Assembly: GCA_963728855.1 (NCBI GenBank) | Contig: CAVSLN010000010.1 | Span: 496,001-560,000 of the forward strand | Direction of reading: 5' to 3' | Length of the DNA: 64,000 bases | DNA from: AC-43 sp963728855 | GTDB taxonomy: Bacteria; Actinomycetota; Actinomycetes; Mycobacteriales; Micromonosporaceae | In this document: one piece after another, positions 46,466-56,692 of the stretch | Layout: each line of letters starts with the position of its first letter | Numbering within the stretch: the first letter of the stretch is position 1 | Position numbers and translations under genes: made by a program | Notes under the pieces: model-generated | What the model was told of the DNA's origin: nothing | What the model saw: the letters and a program-made list of their open reading frames with translations, nothing else | Database searches by the model: none

Positions 46466-46825
46466 ATGACGCGGGCCAAGGACGCGGTGGGCGCATACGG
46501 CGAGCGGGTGGCCGTCCGGTACCTGGTCGCCCAGGGGATGGTGCTCCTCGACCGGAACTGGCGGTGCGGCACGGGTGAGCTGGACGCGGTCCTGCGCGAC
46601 GGCGACGCGGTGGTGTTCGCGGAGGTCAAGACGAGGCGCAGCGGCCGCTTCGGCACACCGGCCGAGGCGCTGGTGCCGGCCAAGGTGGTCCGGCTGCGCC
46701 AGCTGGCCGCCCTCTGGCTGGCGCGCAGCGGAGTCCGGGCGCGCGAGGTGCGCTTCGACGTGGTGAGCGTGCTGCCGCAGCCGGCCGGTCCGGCGACGGT
46801 GGAGCACCTGCGCGGAGCGTTCTGA
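46466..46825 (+). CDS. yraN: UPF0102 (YraN) nuclease-like protein
   Basis: The 119-residue protein MTRAKDAVGAYGERVAVRYL, with DRNWRCGTGELDAVLRDGD and VFAEVKTRRSGRFG, has the restriction-endonuclease-like fold signatures (E, D, E-x-K). It is typically next to comM and dprA. Start at 46466 is preferred over 46457. Confidence 0.93.
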   Translation: MTRAKDAVGAYGERVAVRYLVAQGMVLLDRNWRCGTGELDAVLRDGDAVVFAEVKTRRSGRFGTPAEALVPAKVVRLRQLAALWLARSGVRAREVRFDVVSVLPQPAGPATVEHLRGAF

Positions 46826-48345
46826 TGTCCTACGCCAAGGTGGTCGCCGTGGGCCTGGTCGGGCTGGCCGGGCACCTCGTCGAGGTGGAGGCCGACCTGG
46901 CCGCCGGCCTGCCGGGGCTCACCCTGACCGGGCTGCCCGACGCGGCGCTGTCCGAGGCCCGCGACCGGGTCCGGGCCGCCCTCGTCAACTCTGGCGAGAC
47001 CTGGCCCAACCGGCGGATCACCGTCAACCTGCTGCCCGCCGCCCTGCCCAAGCACGGCTCCGTCTTCGATCTGGCGATCGCGGTCGGGGTGCTCGCCGGC
47101 GCCGGTGAGCTGCCCCTGGCCCCGCTGCACGGGGTGGTGCTGCTCGGTGAGCTGGGGCTGGACGGCACGGTCCGGCCCGTACGCGGGGTGCTGCCCGGCC
47201 TGCTGGCCGCCGCCCGGGCCGGGATCACCCGCGCGGTCGTACCGGTCGCCAACGCGCGCGAGGCGGCGCTCGTACCCGGCGTCACCGTACGGGCCACCGA
47301 CTCGCTGCGCCGGCTGATCGACTTCGTACGGGGCTCCGGTCCGCTGCTCGACGCGCCGGCCGGACCGGCGGCCGAGCCGTCTACCGGACCGGACCTCGCC
47401 GACGTCGTCGGGCAGGAGCTGGGCCGGCGGGGACTGGAGCTGGCCGCGGCCGGTGGGCACCACCTGTCGATGGTCGGGCCGCCCGGGGCGGGGAAGACGA
47501 TGCTGGCCCGGCGGCTGCCGTCGATCCTGCCGCCGTTGTCGGACGCCGCGGCGCTGGAGGTGACCGCGGTGCACTCCATCGCCGGAGCGCTGCCGCCCGA
47601 CGCGCCGCTCATCCGCCAGGCTCCGTTCCAGGCGCCGCACCACACGGCGAGCGTGGCCGCGCTGGCCGGCGGCGGCTCGGGCCTCGCCCGCCCCGGCGCG
47701 ATCTCGCTGGCCCACCTCGGGGTGCTCTTCCTCGACGAGGCGCCCGAGTTCGGGGTACGGGCGCTGGAAGCGCTGCGCCAGCCGCTGGAGAGCGGCGAGG
47801 TGGTGCTGTCCCGGGCGTACGGGAGCACCCGGTACCCGGCGCGCATCCAGCTCGTACTCGCCTCGAACCCGTGCCCGTGCGCGAAGCCCGGCGGCGACGC
47901 GCACTGCGAGTGCCCCTCGTTGGTGCGCCGTCGTTACCTGGGCCGGCTGTCCGGGCCGCTGCTCGACCGGGTGGACCTGCGCATCGAGCTGACCCCGGTG
48001 ACCGCCGCCCAGCTCATGCAAGAGACCACCGACGCCGAGCCCTCCGCGATCGTCGCCGAGCGGGTGGCCAAGGCGCGGGCCGCGGCGGCCGCACGCTGGG
48101 CCGGGCACGGCTGGCAGACCAACGGCGAGGTAGCCGGCAGTGCGCTGCGCGGGCGGCCCTGGCGGCTGCCCCGGGCGGCGACGGCTGAGCTGACCCGGCG
48201 GGTGGAGGCCGGGGAGCTGTCGGCCCGGGGATTCGATCGAGTGCTGCGCCTGGCGTGGACGATCGCGGACCTGGACGGCCGGCCGCACCCGGACGGTGGA
48301 GATGTCAGTGAGTCACTGGGAATGCGGATAGGACGGACGCGATGA
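46825..48345 (+). CDS. comM: ComM/YifB-type Mg-chelatase-like AAA helicase
   Basis: ComM promotes branch migration in natural transformation. The 506-residue protein has the N-terminal ChlI-like domain (GLPGLTLTGLPDAALSEARD), Walker A GPPGAGKT, Walker B LFLDEAPEFG, and a zinc-like CPCAKPGGDAHCEC. It starts at the last base of the yraN stop and overlaps dprA. Confidence 0.95.
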   Translation: MSYAKVVAVGLVGLAGHLVEVEADLAAGLPGLTLTGLPDAALSEARDRVRAALVNSGETWPNRRITVNLLPAALPKHGSVFDLAIAVGVLAGAGELPLAPLHGVVLLGELGLDGTVRPVRGVLPGLLAAARAGITRAVVPVANAREAALVPGVTVRATDSLRRLIDFVRGSGPLLDAPAGPAAEPSTGPDLADVVGQELGRRGLELAAAGGHHLSMVGPPGAGKTMLARRLPSILPPLSDAAALEVTAVHSIAGALPPDAPLIRQAPFQAPHHTASVAALAGGGSGLARPGAISLAHLGVLFLDEAPEFGVRALEALRQPLESGEVVLSRAYGSTRYPARIQLVLASNPCPCAKPGGDAHCECPSLVRRRYLGRLSGPLLDRVDLRIELTPVTAAQLMQETTDAEPSAIVAERVAKARAAAAARWAGHGWQTNGEVAGSALRGRPWRLPRAATAELTRRVEAGELSARGFDRVLRLAWTIADLDGRPHPDGGDVSESLGMRIGRTR

Positions 48346-49511
48346 GCGACGAGGACGCCCGGGTGGCCCGGGTCGCAGTGGCGTGCCTGGTGGAGCCGGG
48401 CAGTGTCGAGGTGTACCGCCTGATGGCCGAGCACGGTCCGGTCGGCGCGCTCGAGGCGCTGGTCGCTGGGCAGGTACCCGAACAGGTGGCCGAGGCGGTC
48501 CGGGTACGGCTGGACGGTGCCGACCCGCTGCGGATCGCGGCCGCCGCCCTCGCCCGTACGGAGCGGCTGGGCGCTCGGCTCGTGGTGCCCGAGGACGACG
48601 AGTGGCCGGCGCGCCTGACCGACCTGTGCCGGATCAGTGAGCCCGGTGGGGCGCGGGTCGACCGGGACACGTACCCGCCGGTCTGCCTGTGGGTACGCGG
48701 CTCCCCGCCGCTCGCCTCGGCGCTGGATCGCTCGGTCGCCGTCGTCGGGGCCCGGGCCTCCACCAGCTACGGCAACCACGTCGCGACTGAGCTGGCCTAC
48801 GGGCTCGCCAATCGGGACTGGGCGGTCATCTCCGGCGGCGCGTACGGGATCGACGCGGCCGCGCACCGGGGCGCCCTGAGCGCCGGCGGCGTCACCGTCG
48901 CCGTACTCGCCTGCGGGGTGGACCGTGCGTACCCGCTCGCCCATGCCAGCTTGTTCGAGCGGATCCTCGACGACGGGCTGCTGGTCAGCGAGTGGCCGCC
49001 CGGCGCCGACCCGCATCGACATCGATTTCTGATCCGCAACCGGGTCATCGCCGCGCTGAGCCGGGGCACCGTGGTCGTCGAGGCCAACGCGCGCAGCGGC
49101 GCCCGGCAGACGCTGGGCCGGGCAGCCCTGCTGGGCCGGGGCGTCATGGCCGTACCCGGGCCGGTCACGTCCGCCATGTCGGTCGGGTGCAACCAGCACA
49201 TCCGGTACGGCGGGGCACGGCTGGTCACCTCCTATGCCGAGGTGCTGGAGGAGGTGGGTCGGATCGGTGAGGACCTGGCGCCGATCGTGCGCGGCCCGGA
49301 GCAGGAGCGCGACCGCCTGGGACCGGAGCTGTCCCGGGTGCTCGACGCGGTGCCGCTGCGCCGCGCCGCCGACCCGGGGCAGATCGCCGCCGCGGCCGGG
49401 GTACCGCTGCGCGAGGCGCTCCGTGCGCTACCCGCGCTCGAAGTCGCCGGCCACGTCGTCGCGACCGACGGCGGCTACACAACGAGCCCGAAGGCCCGCG
49501 CGTCGGCTTGA
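48342..49511 (+). CDS. dprA: DNA processing protein DprA
   Basis: DprA loads RecA on single-stranded DNA. The 389-residue protein has an N-terminal SAM-like domain, the Rossmann-like core (VAVVGARASTSYGNHVATEL, ISGGAYGIDAAAHRGAL, RFLIRNRVIAALS) and a C-terminal winged helix. It overlaps comM (ATGA) and xer (TTGA). Confidence 0.95.
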   Translation: MSDEDARVARVAVACLVEPGSVEVYRLMAEHGPVGALEALVAGQVPEQVAEAVRVRLDGADPLRIAAAALARTERLGARLVVPEDDEWPARLTDLCRISEPGGARVDRDTYPPVCLWVRGSPPLASALDRSVAVVGARASTSYGNHVATELAYGLANRDWAVISGGAYGIDAAAHRGALSAGGVTVAVLACGVDRAYPLAHASLFERILDDGLLVSEWPPGADPHRHRFLIRNRVIAALSRGTVVVEANARSGARQTLGRAALLGRGVMAVPGPVTSAMSVGCNQHIRYGGARLVTSYAEVLEEVGRIGEDLAPIVRGPEQERDRLGPELSRVLDAVPLRRAADPGQIAAAAGVPLREALRALPALEVAGHVVATDGGYTTSPKARASA

Positions 49512-50479
49512 CGGAAGCGACGACCGCGGTCACGGTCGGTGTCATGGGTCGCCGGCCGGGTACGGAAGCGCTGCACGCCGCGCTTCCCGAGCCGATGCGC
49601 GCCGCGGTCGAGGCTTTCGCCCGGCACCTCGCCAGCGAACGTGGCCGGTCGGCGCACACCGTACGGGCGTACGTCGGCGATGTGGTCTCGCTGCTCGACC
49701 ACGCCGGCCGGATGGGGCATCCGGGACCTGGGGACCTCGACCTCGGCGTGCTGCGCAGCTGGCTCGCCCGGCTCCGGAGCACGGGGACCGCCCGTACCTC
49801 GCTGGCTCGTCGGGCCGCGTCGGCTCGTACGTTCACCGCCTGGGCACACCGCGACGGGCTGCTCGACCGGGACGTCGGCGCCCTGCTCGCCAGCCCGAAG
49901 GCGCGCCGGGAGCTGCCGTCCGTACTGCGTGGCGAGCAGGCGGCCGCGCTGGTGACCGCACCGGCCGGCGCAGAGCCGGTACCGCTGCGCGACCGGCTGC
50001 TGTTGGAGCTGCTGTACGCGACCGGGATCCGGGTCAGCGAGCTGTGTGGCCTTGACATCGACGACGTGGATCGGTCCCGACGCGTGGTCCGGGTGCTCGG
50101 CAAGGGAGCGAAGGAGCGCGCCGTCCCGTACGGGCTCCCCGCCGAGCACGCGCTCGACGCCTGGCTCCGGCACGGCCGCCCGGCCCTGGCGACCCCGCGC
50201 TCCGGGCCGGCGCTCCTGCTCGGCACGAAGGGGGGTCGGCTCCAGCCCACCACCGCCCGCGCGATCGTCTCCCGGTACGCCCAGGCAGCCGGCCTGCCAC
50301 ACGTGTCCCCGCACGGGCTGCGCCACTCGGCCGCCACACACCTCCTGGAGGGCGGCGCCGACCTGCGCTCCGTACAGGAGCTGCTCGGGCACGCCTCGCT
50401 GGCCAGTACCCAGATCTACACCCATGTATCGATCGAGCGCCTGCGCAGCGCGTACCGGCAGGCACATCCACGTGCCTGA
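49508..50479 (+). CDS. xerC: Xer-type tyrosine recombinase
   Basis: The 323-residue protein has an N-terminal core-binding domain (MRAAVEAFARHLASERGRSAHTV) and a catalytic domain: TGIRVSELCGL (Arg), GKGAKER (Lys), HGLRHSAATHLL (His-x2-Arg), LGHASLASTQIYTH (His and Tyr). It resolves chromosome dimers. The start is TTG 49508, overlapping dprA; ATG 49544 is an alternative. It overlaps the aminotransferase gene by eight bases. Confidence 0.93.
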   Translation: MTEATTAVTVGVMGRRPGTEALHAALPEPMRAAVEAFARHLASERGRSAHTVRAYVGDVVSLLDHAGRMGHPGPGDLDLGVLRSWLARLRSTGTARTSLARRAASARTFTAWAHRDGLLDRDVGALLASPKARRELPSVLRGEQAAALVTAPAGAEPVPLRDRLLLELLYATGIRVSELCGLDIDDVDRSRRVVRVLGKGAKERAVPYGLPAEHALDAWLRHGRPALATPRSGPALLLGTKGGRLQPTTARAIVSRYAQAAGLPHVSPHGLRHSAATHLLEGGADLRSVQELLGHASLASTQIYTHVSIERLRSAYRQAHPRA

Positions 50480-51647
50480 CGATCGTCGCGCAAGCCCGCC
50501 CGAGCCGCTTCCCGGTGCCCGGCTGCTGTTCTCGCTCGACCCCGCCCGGGCGCACCTCAACCACGGTTCGCTCGGCGCCGTACCGCTGCCGGTGCAGCGG
50601 GCCCAGCAGCGGCTGCGCGACGAGATGGAGAGCAACCCGCAGCGCTTCTTCACCCGAGGGCTGCTCGACCGGGTCGCGCACGCCCGGCGGCACCTGGCCA
50701 CGTTCATCGGCGCCGATCCGGACGGCACCGCGCTCGTACCCAACGTCACGGCCGGTATCGCCGTCGTGCTGCGCTCGCTCGGGCTGGGTACGGGCGACGA
50801 GGTGGTCACCACGGATCACGGGTACGGCCCGGTGGGCCTCGCGATCGCCGAGACCGGCGCTGTGCGGCGGGTCGTACCGGTCGAGTTGGACGCGACCGAC
50901 GACGACATCGTTGCCGAGGTGGCGGAGGCGGTGCGCCCGTCCCGTACCAGGCTCGTGGTCGTCGATCTGGTCGGCTCGTCGACCGCGAAGCTGTTCCCGG
51001 TGGCCCGGGTCGCCGAGGCGCTGCGTATTGCCGGAGTCCCCTTGCTGGTGGACGGCGCGCACGCGCCCGGCCTGGTCCCGTTGGATGTTGACGCGCTGGG
51101 GGCCGACTTCTTCGTCGGCAACCTGCACACGTGGGCGTACGCGCCCCGCGGGACCGCTCTGCTGACCGTCGCCGAACGGTGGCGGTCCCGGGTACGGCCG
51201 AACACCGTCTCCTGGTCGCACCCCGACGGCTTCCCGGCCAGCGTCGAGCACGCCGGAACCGTCGACTACACGCCCTGGCTCGCCGCACCGACCGGAATGT
51301 TCGTGCTGCGTACCCTCGGCGTTGACCGGGTACGGGCATACAACGCCGAACTGGTTCGCTACGGCCAGCACGTCGTCGGCGCGGCCCTCGGGCTCACCCC
51401 GGCCGAGCTGCCCGACCCGGGCGGCCCCCTGCCCATGCGGGTCATCCCGTTGCGGCTGCTGCCCGCTGCCGGAGCCGAGCCGGACGACGCCTTCCGGCTG
51501 CGCGACCGGATCTCCGACGAGCTGCGCGCCGAGGTCGCCGTGCACCCGTGGCGGGGCCGCCTGCTGCTGCGCCTGTCCGCCCAGGTCTACAACCGGCCGG
51601 ACGAGTACGAACGGCTCGCCGATGGCCTGCCTAGGCTCTCTGGCTAG
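50472..51647 (+). CDS. Class V aminotransferase-fold protein lacking the PLP lysine
   Basis: The 391-residue protein resembles isopenicillin N epimerase-like PLP enzymes: LNHGSLGAVPLPVQRA, FFTRGLLDRV, TTDHGYGPV, LLVDGAHAPGLVPLDVDAL. At the PLP-lysine position the sequence is GNLHTWAYAPRG, with Thr near residue 220 where homologues usually have Lys (HKW). A single base change would make the Lys codon. If true, the protein cannot form the internal aldimine. The start is GTG 50472. Confidence 0.85.
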   Translation: MPDDRRASPPEPLPGARLLFSLDPARAHLNHGSLGAVPLPVQRAQQRLRDEMESNPQRFFTRGLLDRVAHARRHLATFIGADPDGTALVPNVTAGIAVVLRSLGLGTGDEVVTTDHGYGPVGLAIAETGAVRRVVPVELDATDDDIVAEVAEAVRPSRTRLVVVDLVGSSTAKLFPVARVAEALRIAGVPLLVDGAHAPGLVPLDVDALGADFFVGNLHTWAYAPRGTALLTVAERWRSRVRPNTVSWSHPDGFPASVEHAGTVDYTPWLAAPTGMFVLRTLGVDRVRAYNAELVRYGQHVVGAALGLTPAELPDPGGPLPMRVIPLRLLPAAGAEPDDAFRLRDRISDELRAEVAVHPWRGRLLLRLSAQVYNRPDEYERLADGLPRLSG

Positions 51648-51648
51648 G

Positions 51649-52353
51649 TCACGGCGCGGACCGATCGAGCGGCAGCAGGCGTACCCGGCCGGCACGCAGC
51701 AGCATCAACGGGTCGAGATACTCCGTGCCTCGGCGCAGTCCCCAGTGCAGGCAGGCGGCTACCGGGCAGCCGGGGTGCCCCGGTAGCAAGGTACCGATCG
51801 GCTGCCCCGCGCCGACCGGCTGACCGGCGCGGACGAGCGGGAGCACCGGCTCGTACGTCGTGCGCAGCCCGTTCGGATGGTCGATGCTGACCACGCCCGT
51901 ACCGGCGACGTTGCCCGCGAAGGCCACGACTCCCGGGCCGGCCGCGAGGACCGTCGCTCCGGGCGAACCGGCGAGGTCGACACCACGATGTCCGGGCAGC
52001 CACGGCCGGGGCGGCGGCTGGAACGGCCGGGTCACCGTCGGGGTCCCGGCGAGCGGCCATCGGAAGGTCAGCCGGCTGGGCACGTCGGGGCCGACCGGCG
52101 CGGCCGGGACCGCTGCCGGCGCTGCCGGGACAGCGGCGCGCACGCCGGCCCGGGGCGAGCCAGCCGCGACGGCACCTGGCGCGGCCGCGTCCGGTGTGGC
52201 CGGGTCCGGTGTGGCCGGGTCCGGTGTGGCCGGGTCCGGTGTGGCCGGAACCGGTGTCGGCGGCGCCGTCAAGACCGCCGCCCGCGCCGAGCCGGACGCG
52301 AGCACCGGGAACAGCAGCAGGGTCGCGAGTACCGCGGGGATCCGTCGCACCAT
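51649..52353 (-). CDS. M23-family peptidase homologue, exported
   Basis: The 234-residue protein has a signal peptide (MVRRIPAVLATLLLFPVLAS), a Pro/Ala/Asp-rich repeat, and a C-terminal M23 (lysostaphin-type) domain: GHRGVDLAGSPG (His and Asp metal ligands), GNVAGTGVVSIDHPNGLRT and CLHWGLRRG. The third-site motif reads LHW where HxH is usual, a form seen in the rpsB-linked actinobacterial homologues. It may be an endopeptidase or non-catalytic wall-binding protein. Confidence 0.88.
   Translation of the reverse strand: MVRRIPAVLATLLLFPVLASGSARAAVLTAPPTPVPATPDPATPDPATPDPATPDAAAPGAVAAGSPRAGVRAAVPAAPAAVPAAPVGPDVPSRLTFRWPLAGTPTVTRPFQPPPRPWLPGHRGVDLAGSPGATVLAAGPGVVAFAGNVAGTGVVSIDHPNGLRTTYEPVLPLVRAGQPVGAGQPIGTLLPGHPGCPVAACLHWGLRRGTEYLDPLMLLRAGRVRLLPLDRSAP
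52194..52253. repeat. 15-bp tandem repeat within the M23 gene
   Basis: Four units of GTGTGGCCGGGTCCG (the last slightly changed) encode the repeated PDPAT linker. The unit keeps frame. Confidence 0.95.
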
Positions 52354-52460
52354 GCCGGAAGCGTGGCCCGCCCGTGCCGCCCCCGTGCGCCAGGAAGATC
52401 AAGATGTGGACAACGAGGGCAGCTGTGGACAACCGACGCGCCCTAAGGGACCCCGCGTGG

Positions 52461-53633
52461 TTAGGCGACGGCCAGCTTGCCCAGGCGGGACACGGCCTCC
52501 AGCAGCACCTCCGGCCGCTTGCAGAAGGCGAACCGGATCACCCGCCGCCCCGCCTCCGGATCGTCGTAGAACACCTGGGTCGGTACGGCGACCACGCCGC
52601 ACCGTTCCGGCAGCTCCCGACAGAACGCCACCCCGTCCGTACCTCCGAGGGGGCTGATGTCGGCGGTGATGAAGTAGGTGCCCTCGGGTTGGTACACCCG
52701 CAGCCCCGCCTCGGCCAGCCCGGCGGCCAGCAGGTCCCGCTTTGCGAGCAGGTCGTTGCGCAGGTCGGCGTAGTAAGACACGGGCAGCGCGAGCGCGTGC
52801 GCCACGGCCGGCTGCAGCGGCCCGGCATTGACGAACGTGAGGAACTGCTTGACCCGCAGGACCGCTGAGATCAGCGGGGCGGATCCGCAGGCCCAGCCGA
52901 CCTTCCAGCCCGTACAGGAGAAGGTCTTGCCGGCCGAGGAGATCTGAACGGTGCGGTCGCGCATGCCGGGGAAGCCGGCCAGCGGCTGGTGCAGCCCGTT
53001 GAAGACCAGGTGCTCATACACCTCGTCGGTCACCGCGTAGGCCCCGTGCTCGACGCAGAGCGCGCCGACCAGGGCCAGCTCTGCCGGGGTGAACACCTTG
53101 CCGGTCGGGTTGTGCGGGGAGTTGAGCAGCACCAGTCGGGTACGCGGGCCGAACGCGGCGCGCAGCTGGTCGGGGTCGAAGCCGTACCGGCCGTCGGCGC
53201 CCGGGCGCAGGGTGACCGGCCGGCGTACGGCGTGGGCGAGCGCGATCGAGGCGGCGTACGAGTCGTAGTACGGCTCGAAGCAGACCACCTCGTCGCCCGG
53301 CTCGCACAGGGCCAGGATGGTCGCGGCGACCGCCTCGGTGGCCCCGGCGGTCACCAGCACCTCGGTGTCCGGGTCGTACTCCAGCTCCCAGAAGTCCCGC
53401 TGGTGGGCGGCGATCGCGGCACGTAGGGCGGGGATCCCGGGGCCGGGCGGATACTGGTTGTGTCCACTGCGGAGCGCCTCGGCGGCCGCGTCAAGCATCG
53501 ACGCCGGTCCATCAGTGTCGGGGAAGCCCTGGCCGAGGTTGACCGCGCCGGTACGCACGGCGAGCGCGGACATCTCCGCGAAGATGGTGGTACCGAACGG
53601 CTGCATCCGCCTGGCGAGTGGATCCATTCGCAC
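52461..53633 (-). CDS. Class I/II pyridoxal-phosphate aminotransferase
   Basis: The 390-residue protein has fold-type I signatures: NLGQGFPDTDGP, YPPGPGIPALRAAI, LLNSPHNPTGKVF, VTDEVYEHLVF and the PLP-Lys SSAGKTFSCTGWKVGWACG motif. It resembles the N-succinyldiaminopimelate or kynurenine aminotransferase branch; the exact substrate is uncertain. An ATG start at 53633 is used. It is encoded opposite to rpsB. Confidence 0.9.
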   Translation of the reverse strand: MRMDPLARRMQPFGTTIFAEMSALAVRTGAVNLGQGFPDTDGPASMLDAAAEALRSGHNQYPPGPGIPALRAAIAAHQRDFWELEYDPDTEVLVTAGATEAVAATILALCEPGDEVVCFEPYYDSYAASIALAHAVRRPVTLRPGADGRYGFDPDQLRAAFGPRTRLVLLNSPHNPTGKVFTPAELALVGALCVEHGAYAVTDEVYEHLVFNGLHQPLAGFPGMRDRTVQISSAGKTFSCTGWKVGWACGSAPLISAVLRVKQFLTFVNAGPLQPAVAHALALPVSYYADLRNDLLAKRDLLAAGLAEAGLRVYQPEGTYFITADISPLGGTDGVAFCRELPERCGVVAVPTQVFYDDPEAGRRVIRFAFCKRPEVLLEAVSRLGKLAVA

Positions 53634-53854
53634 AGCCTAGGCCGGGTCGGGCAGCGGTGGCGGCTGCCGGGTGGTCCGTTCCAGCCAGCCCGCCCGGGTG
53701 GCCATACCCGCGCGGTGCGGCCGGGCCGGCGCGCCGGCGACCGCGTGGAGCTGCTCGGGTACCGGCACGACGGTCATCATGTGGTACGGAACAAACCCGG
53801 CATCCGGGTCAGGCTCTGGCGGGTCGGGTCCCCCGTCCCCTAGCGTGCCTCTTC

Positions 53855-54577
53855 GTGGACGGACATCGCGGGTACCCGGACGAGCGGGAGAGCCGCTGGT
53901 TCCCGGGCGAGCAGGGCTACGGTCAGCGCTACGACGAGGGTCAGCGCTACGAGGACAGCCAGCGCTACGAGGACAGCCAACGCTTCGAGGACGACCGGTA
54001 CCGGGTCCCCGAGACCCGGCGCGGCGGCCGCGACCAGGGCCCGACCGACGACCCGCTCGACACCCGTACGACCCTTGGGCCGCGCTCGGGCGTCGAGCTG
54101 CCCCCGTACGAGAGCGACCCGCCCTTCGTCCCGGAGCCCGCCTTCGCGCCCGAGCCGCCGCCGGTCCCGCCGGCCGGCTTCCCGCCGGACGCGGAGGACC
54201 CGACCGGCCAGCACCACACCCAGCCCATCGACCGGACCGCCCTGCGTCGCCCGGCCGCGCCCGGGCCCACCGTCTACCGGACCCGCCGGGTCGGCGCGGC
54301 GGGCATCCTGGGCGCGCTGGCCATCGTCGTCGAGCTGCTGCTGGTCCGGGTCCTGGTCAGTGGCGAGTTCGCCAGCACCGTGCTACCCGGGGCGGTGCTC
54401 GGCGGGCTCTTCGCGATGACCGGCGTACCGCTGGTGGCGATGGGCCTCTACGGCCTGATGACCGGCGCGGCCACCGCCGCGGGCGCGACCCCGGGCCGGG
54501 CGTGGCTGCGCACTCCACTGGCGTACCTCCCGGTGGGTCTGGTTCTGCTGGTCGCCGCCGGGCTCGCGGCTGGCTGA
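53855..54577 (+). CDS. Pro/Arg-rich membrane protein with RYED repeats
   Basis: The 240-residue protein has a charged, Tyr-rich N-terminal half with tandem RYEDSQ repeats and a Pro-rich stretch. Two to three membrane helices follow (VGAAGILGALAIVVELLLVR, LPGAVLGGLFAMTGVPLVAM, LAYLPVGLVLLVAAGLAAG). It starts at GTG 53855. It resembles actinobacterial membrane proteins of unknown function upstream of rpsB. The repeats and tail may be disordered. Confidence 0.75.
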   Translation: MDGHRGYPDERESRWFPGEQGYGQRYDEGQRYEDSQRYEDSQRFEDDRYRVPETRRGGRDQGPTDDPLDTRTTLGPRSGVELPPYESDPPFVPEPAFAPEPPPVPPAGFPPDAEDPTGQHHTQPIDRTALRRPAAPGPTVYRTRRVGAAGILGALAIVVELLLVRVLVSGEFASTVLPGAVLGGLFAMTGVPLVAMGLYGLMTGAATAAGATPGRAWLRTPLAYLPVGLVLLVAAGLAAG

Positions 54578-54821
54578 AAAAAGCCGCAAACCGGCACAGT
54601 GCAGGACCCAAGCCGGCGCCGCTCCTGACACCGCGTACACTGAATGACCGGCGACCACCTCGCGTGGTCGACCTCGCGTGCCCTCCTCACCCAGCGGTGA
54701 GGCGACGGCCGCCCTGGTCCCGACGCACCGTGCGCCGGGCTCACCTCGGCCGGCGACCGGGCACCAGGCGGCGGCCCGCCCGGGCCCGCCGGCAACCAGG
54801 GATATCGAGGAGCACCTCATC

Positions 54822-55646
54822 ATGGCAGTGGTAACCATGCGCCAGCTGCTGGAGAGCGGTGTCCACTTCGGACACCAGACCCGGCGGTGGAACCCGAAGA
54901 TGAAGCGCTTCATCTTCACCGAGCGCAACGGCATCTACATCATCGACCTGCGCCAGAGCCTCGACTACATCGAGAAGGCGTACGACTTCGTCAAGAACAC
55001 GGTCGCCGAGGGCGGCTCGATCCTCTTCGTCGGCACCAAGAAGCAGGCCCAGGAGGCGATCGCCGAGCAGGCGTCCCGGGTCGGCATGCCGTACGTGAAC
55101 CACCGCTGGCTGGGCGGCATGCTCACCAACTTCCAGACGGTCTACAAGCGGCTGCAGCGGATGAAGGAGCTGGAGTCGATCGAGCAGACCGGGGCGGCGC
55201 AGGGGTACACCAAGAAGGAGACCCTGCAGCTGCAGCGCGAGAAGGACAAGCTCACCAAGACGCTAGGCGGCCTGCGCGACATGCAGAAGACCCCGGCCGC
55301 GATCTGGGTGGTCGACACCAAGAAGGAGCACATCGCGGTCGACGAGGCGCGCAAGCTGGGCATTCCGGTGATCGCGGTACTCGACACCAACTGCGACCCG
55401 GATGAGGTGGACTTCCCGATCCCGGGCAACGACGACGCGATCCGCTCGGCCGCACTGCTCACCCGGGTCGTCGCGGACGGCGTGGCGGACGGTCTGATCG
55501 CCCGCTCCGGCCGCGGGGCCGGCCGTACGGCCGACGAGAAGCCCGAGCCGGGCGTGGTCGCGGCGGACGAGCCGCTCGCCGAGTGGGAGCGGGAGCTGCT
55601 GCAGCGCAAGGACGAGGAGCCGGCCCCGGCGACCGCCGAGGCCTGA
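54822..55646 (+). CDS. rpsB: 30S ribosomal protein S2
   Basis: The 274-residue protein MAVVTMRQLLESGVHFGHQT, with the conserved NPKMKRFIF, VNHRWLGGMLTNFQT and PVIAVLDTNCDPD, is S2, with an acidic C-terminal tail typical of Actinobacteria. A possible -10 (TACACT) lies at 54636. It precedes tsf by 78 bases. Confidence 0.97.
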   Translation: MAVVTMRQLLESGVHFGHQTRRWNPKMKRFIFTERNGIYIIDLRQSLDYIEKAYDFVKNTVAEGGSILFVGTKKQAQEAIAEQASRVGMPYVNHRWLGGMLTNFQTVYKRLQRMKELESIEQTGAAQGYTKKETLQLQREKDKLTKTLGGLRDMQKTPAAIWVVDTKKEHIAVDEARKLGIPVIAVLDTNCDPDEVDFPIPGNDDAIRSAALLTRVVADGVADGLIARSGRGAGRTADEKPEPGVVAADEPLAEWERELLQRKDEEPAPATAEA

Positions 55647-55724
55647 CCGACCCGCGTCGCCGGGCGCGCAACTTACCAACCCGCAACCCGCCGCCCGACG
55701 CAAACCGCCGCTAGAGAGAGAAGC

Positions 55725-56561
<837 letters not shown>

Positions 56562-56582
56562 CGGGCCGAAGACGGTACGGCG

Positions 56583-56622
56583 ACGGGGAGGCGGCCGGCG
56601 GGTAGCCGTCACGCCTCCCCGT
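56583..56622 (+). terminator. Hairpin between tsf and pyrH
   Basis: ACGGGGAGGCG (56583-56593) pairs perfectly over 11 bp with CGCCTCCCCGT (56612-56622), 21 bases after the tsf stop. It should end the rpsB-tsf transcript. Confidence 0.75.
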
Positions 56623-56692
56623 TCGCGTACACCGCGGCTCCCTCAGGGTGCGGGGACGTGACAGATTGGTACCGACAGACACGGGAGGCGCG

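Noticed and set aside
46381..48288. Long minus-strand frame opposite yraN and comM
   Set aside because: Low-complexity translation; comM on the other strand has all expected motifs.
49508..50479. Phage or integrative-element integrase
   Set aside because: The Xer core motifs and the dprA-linked position mark it as the housekeeping recombinase; no attachment sites or phage genes are nearby.
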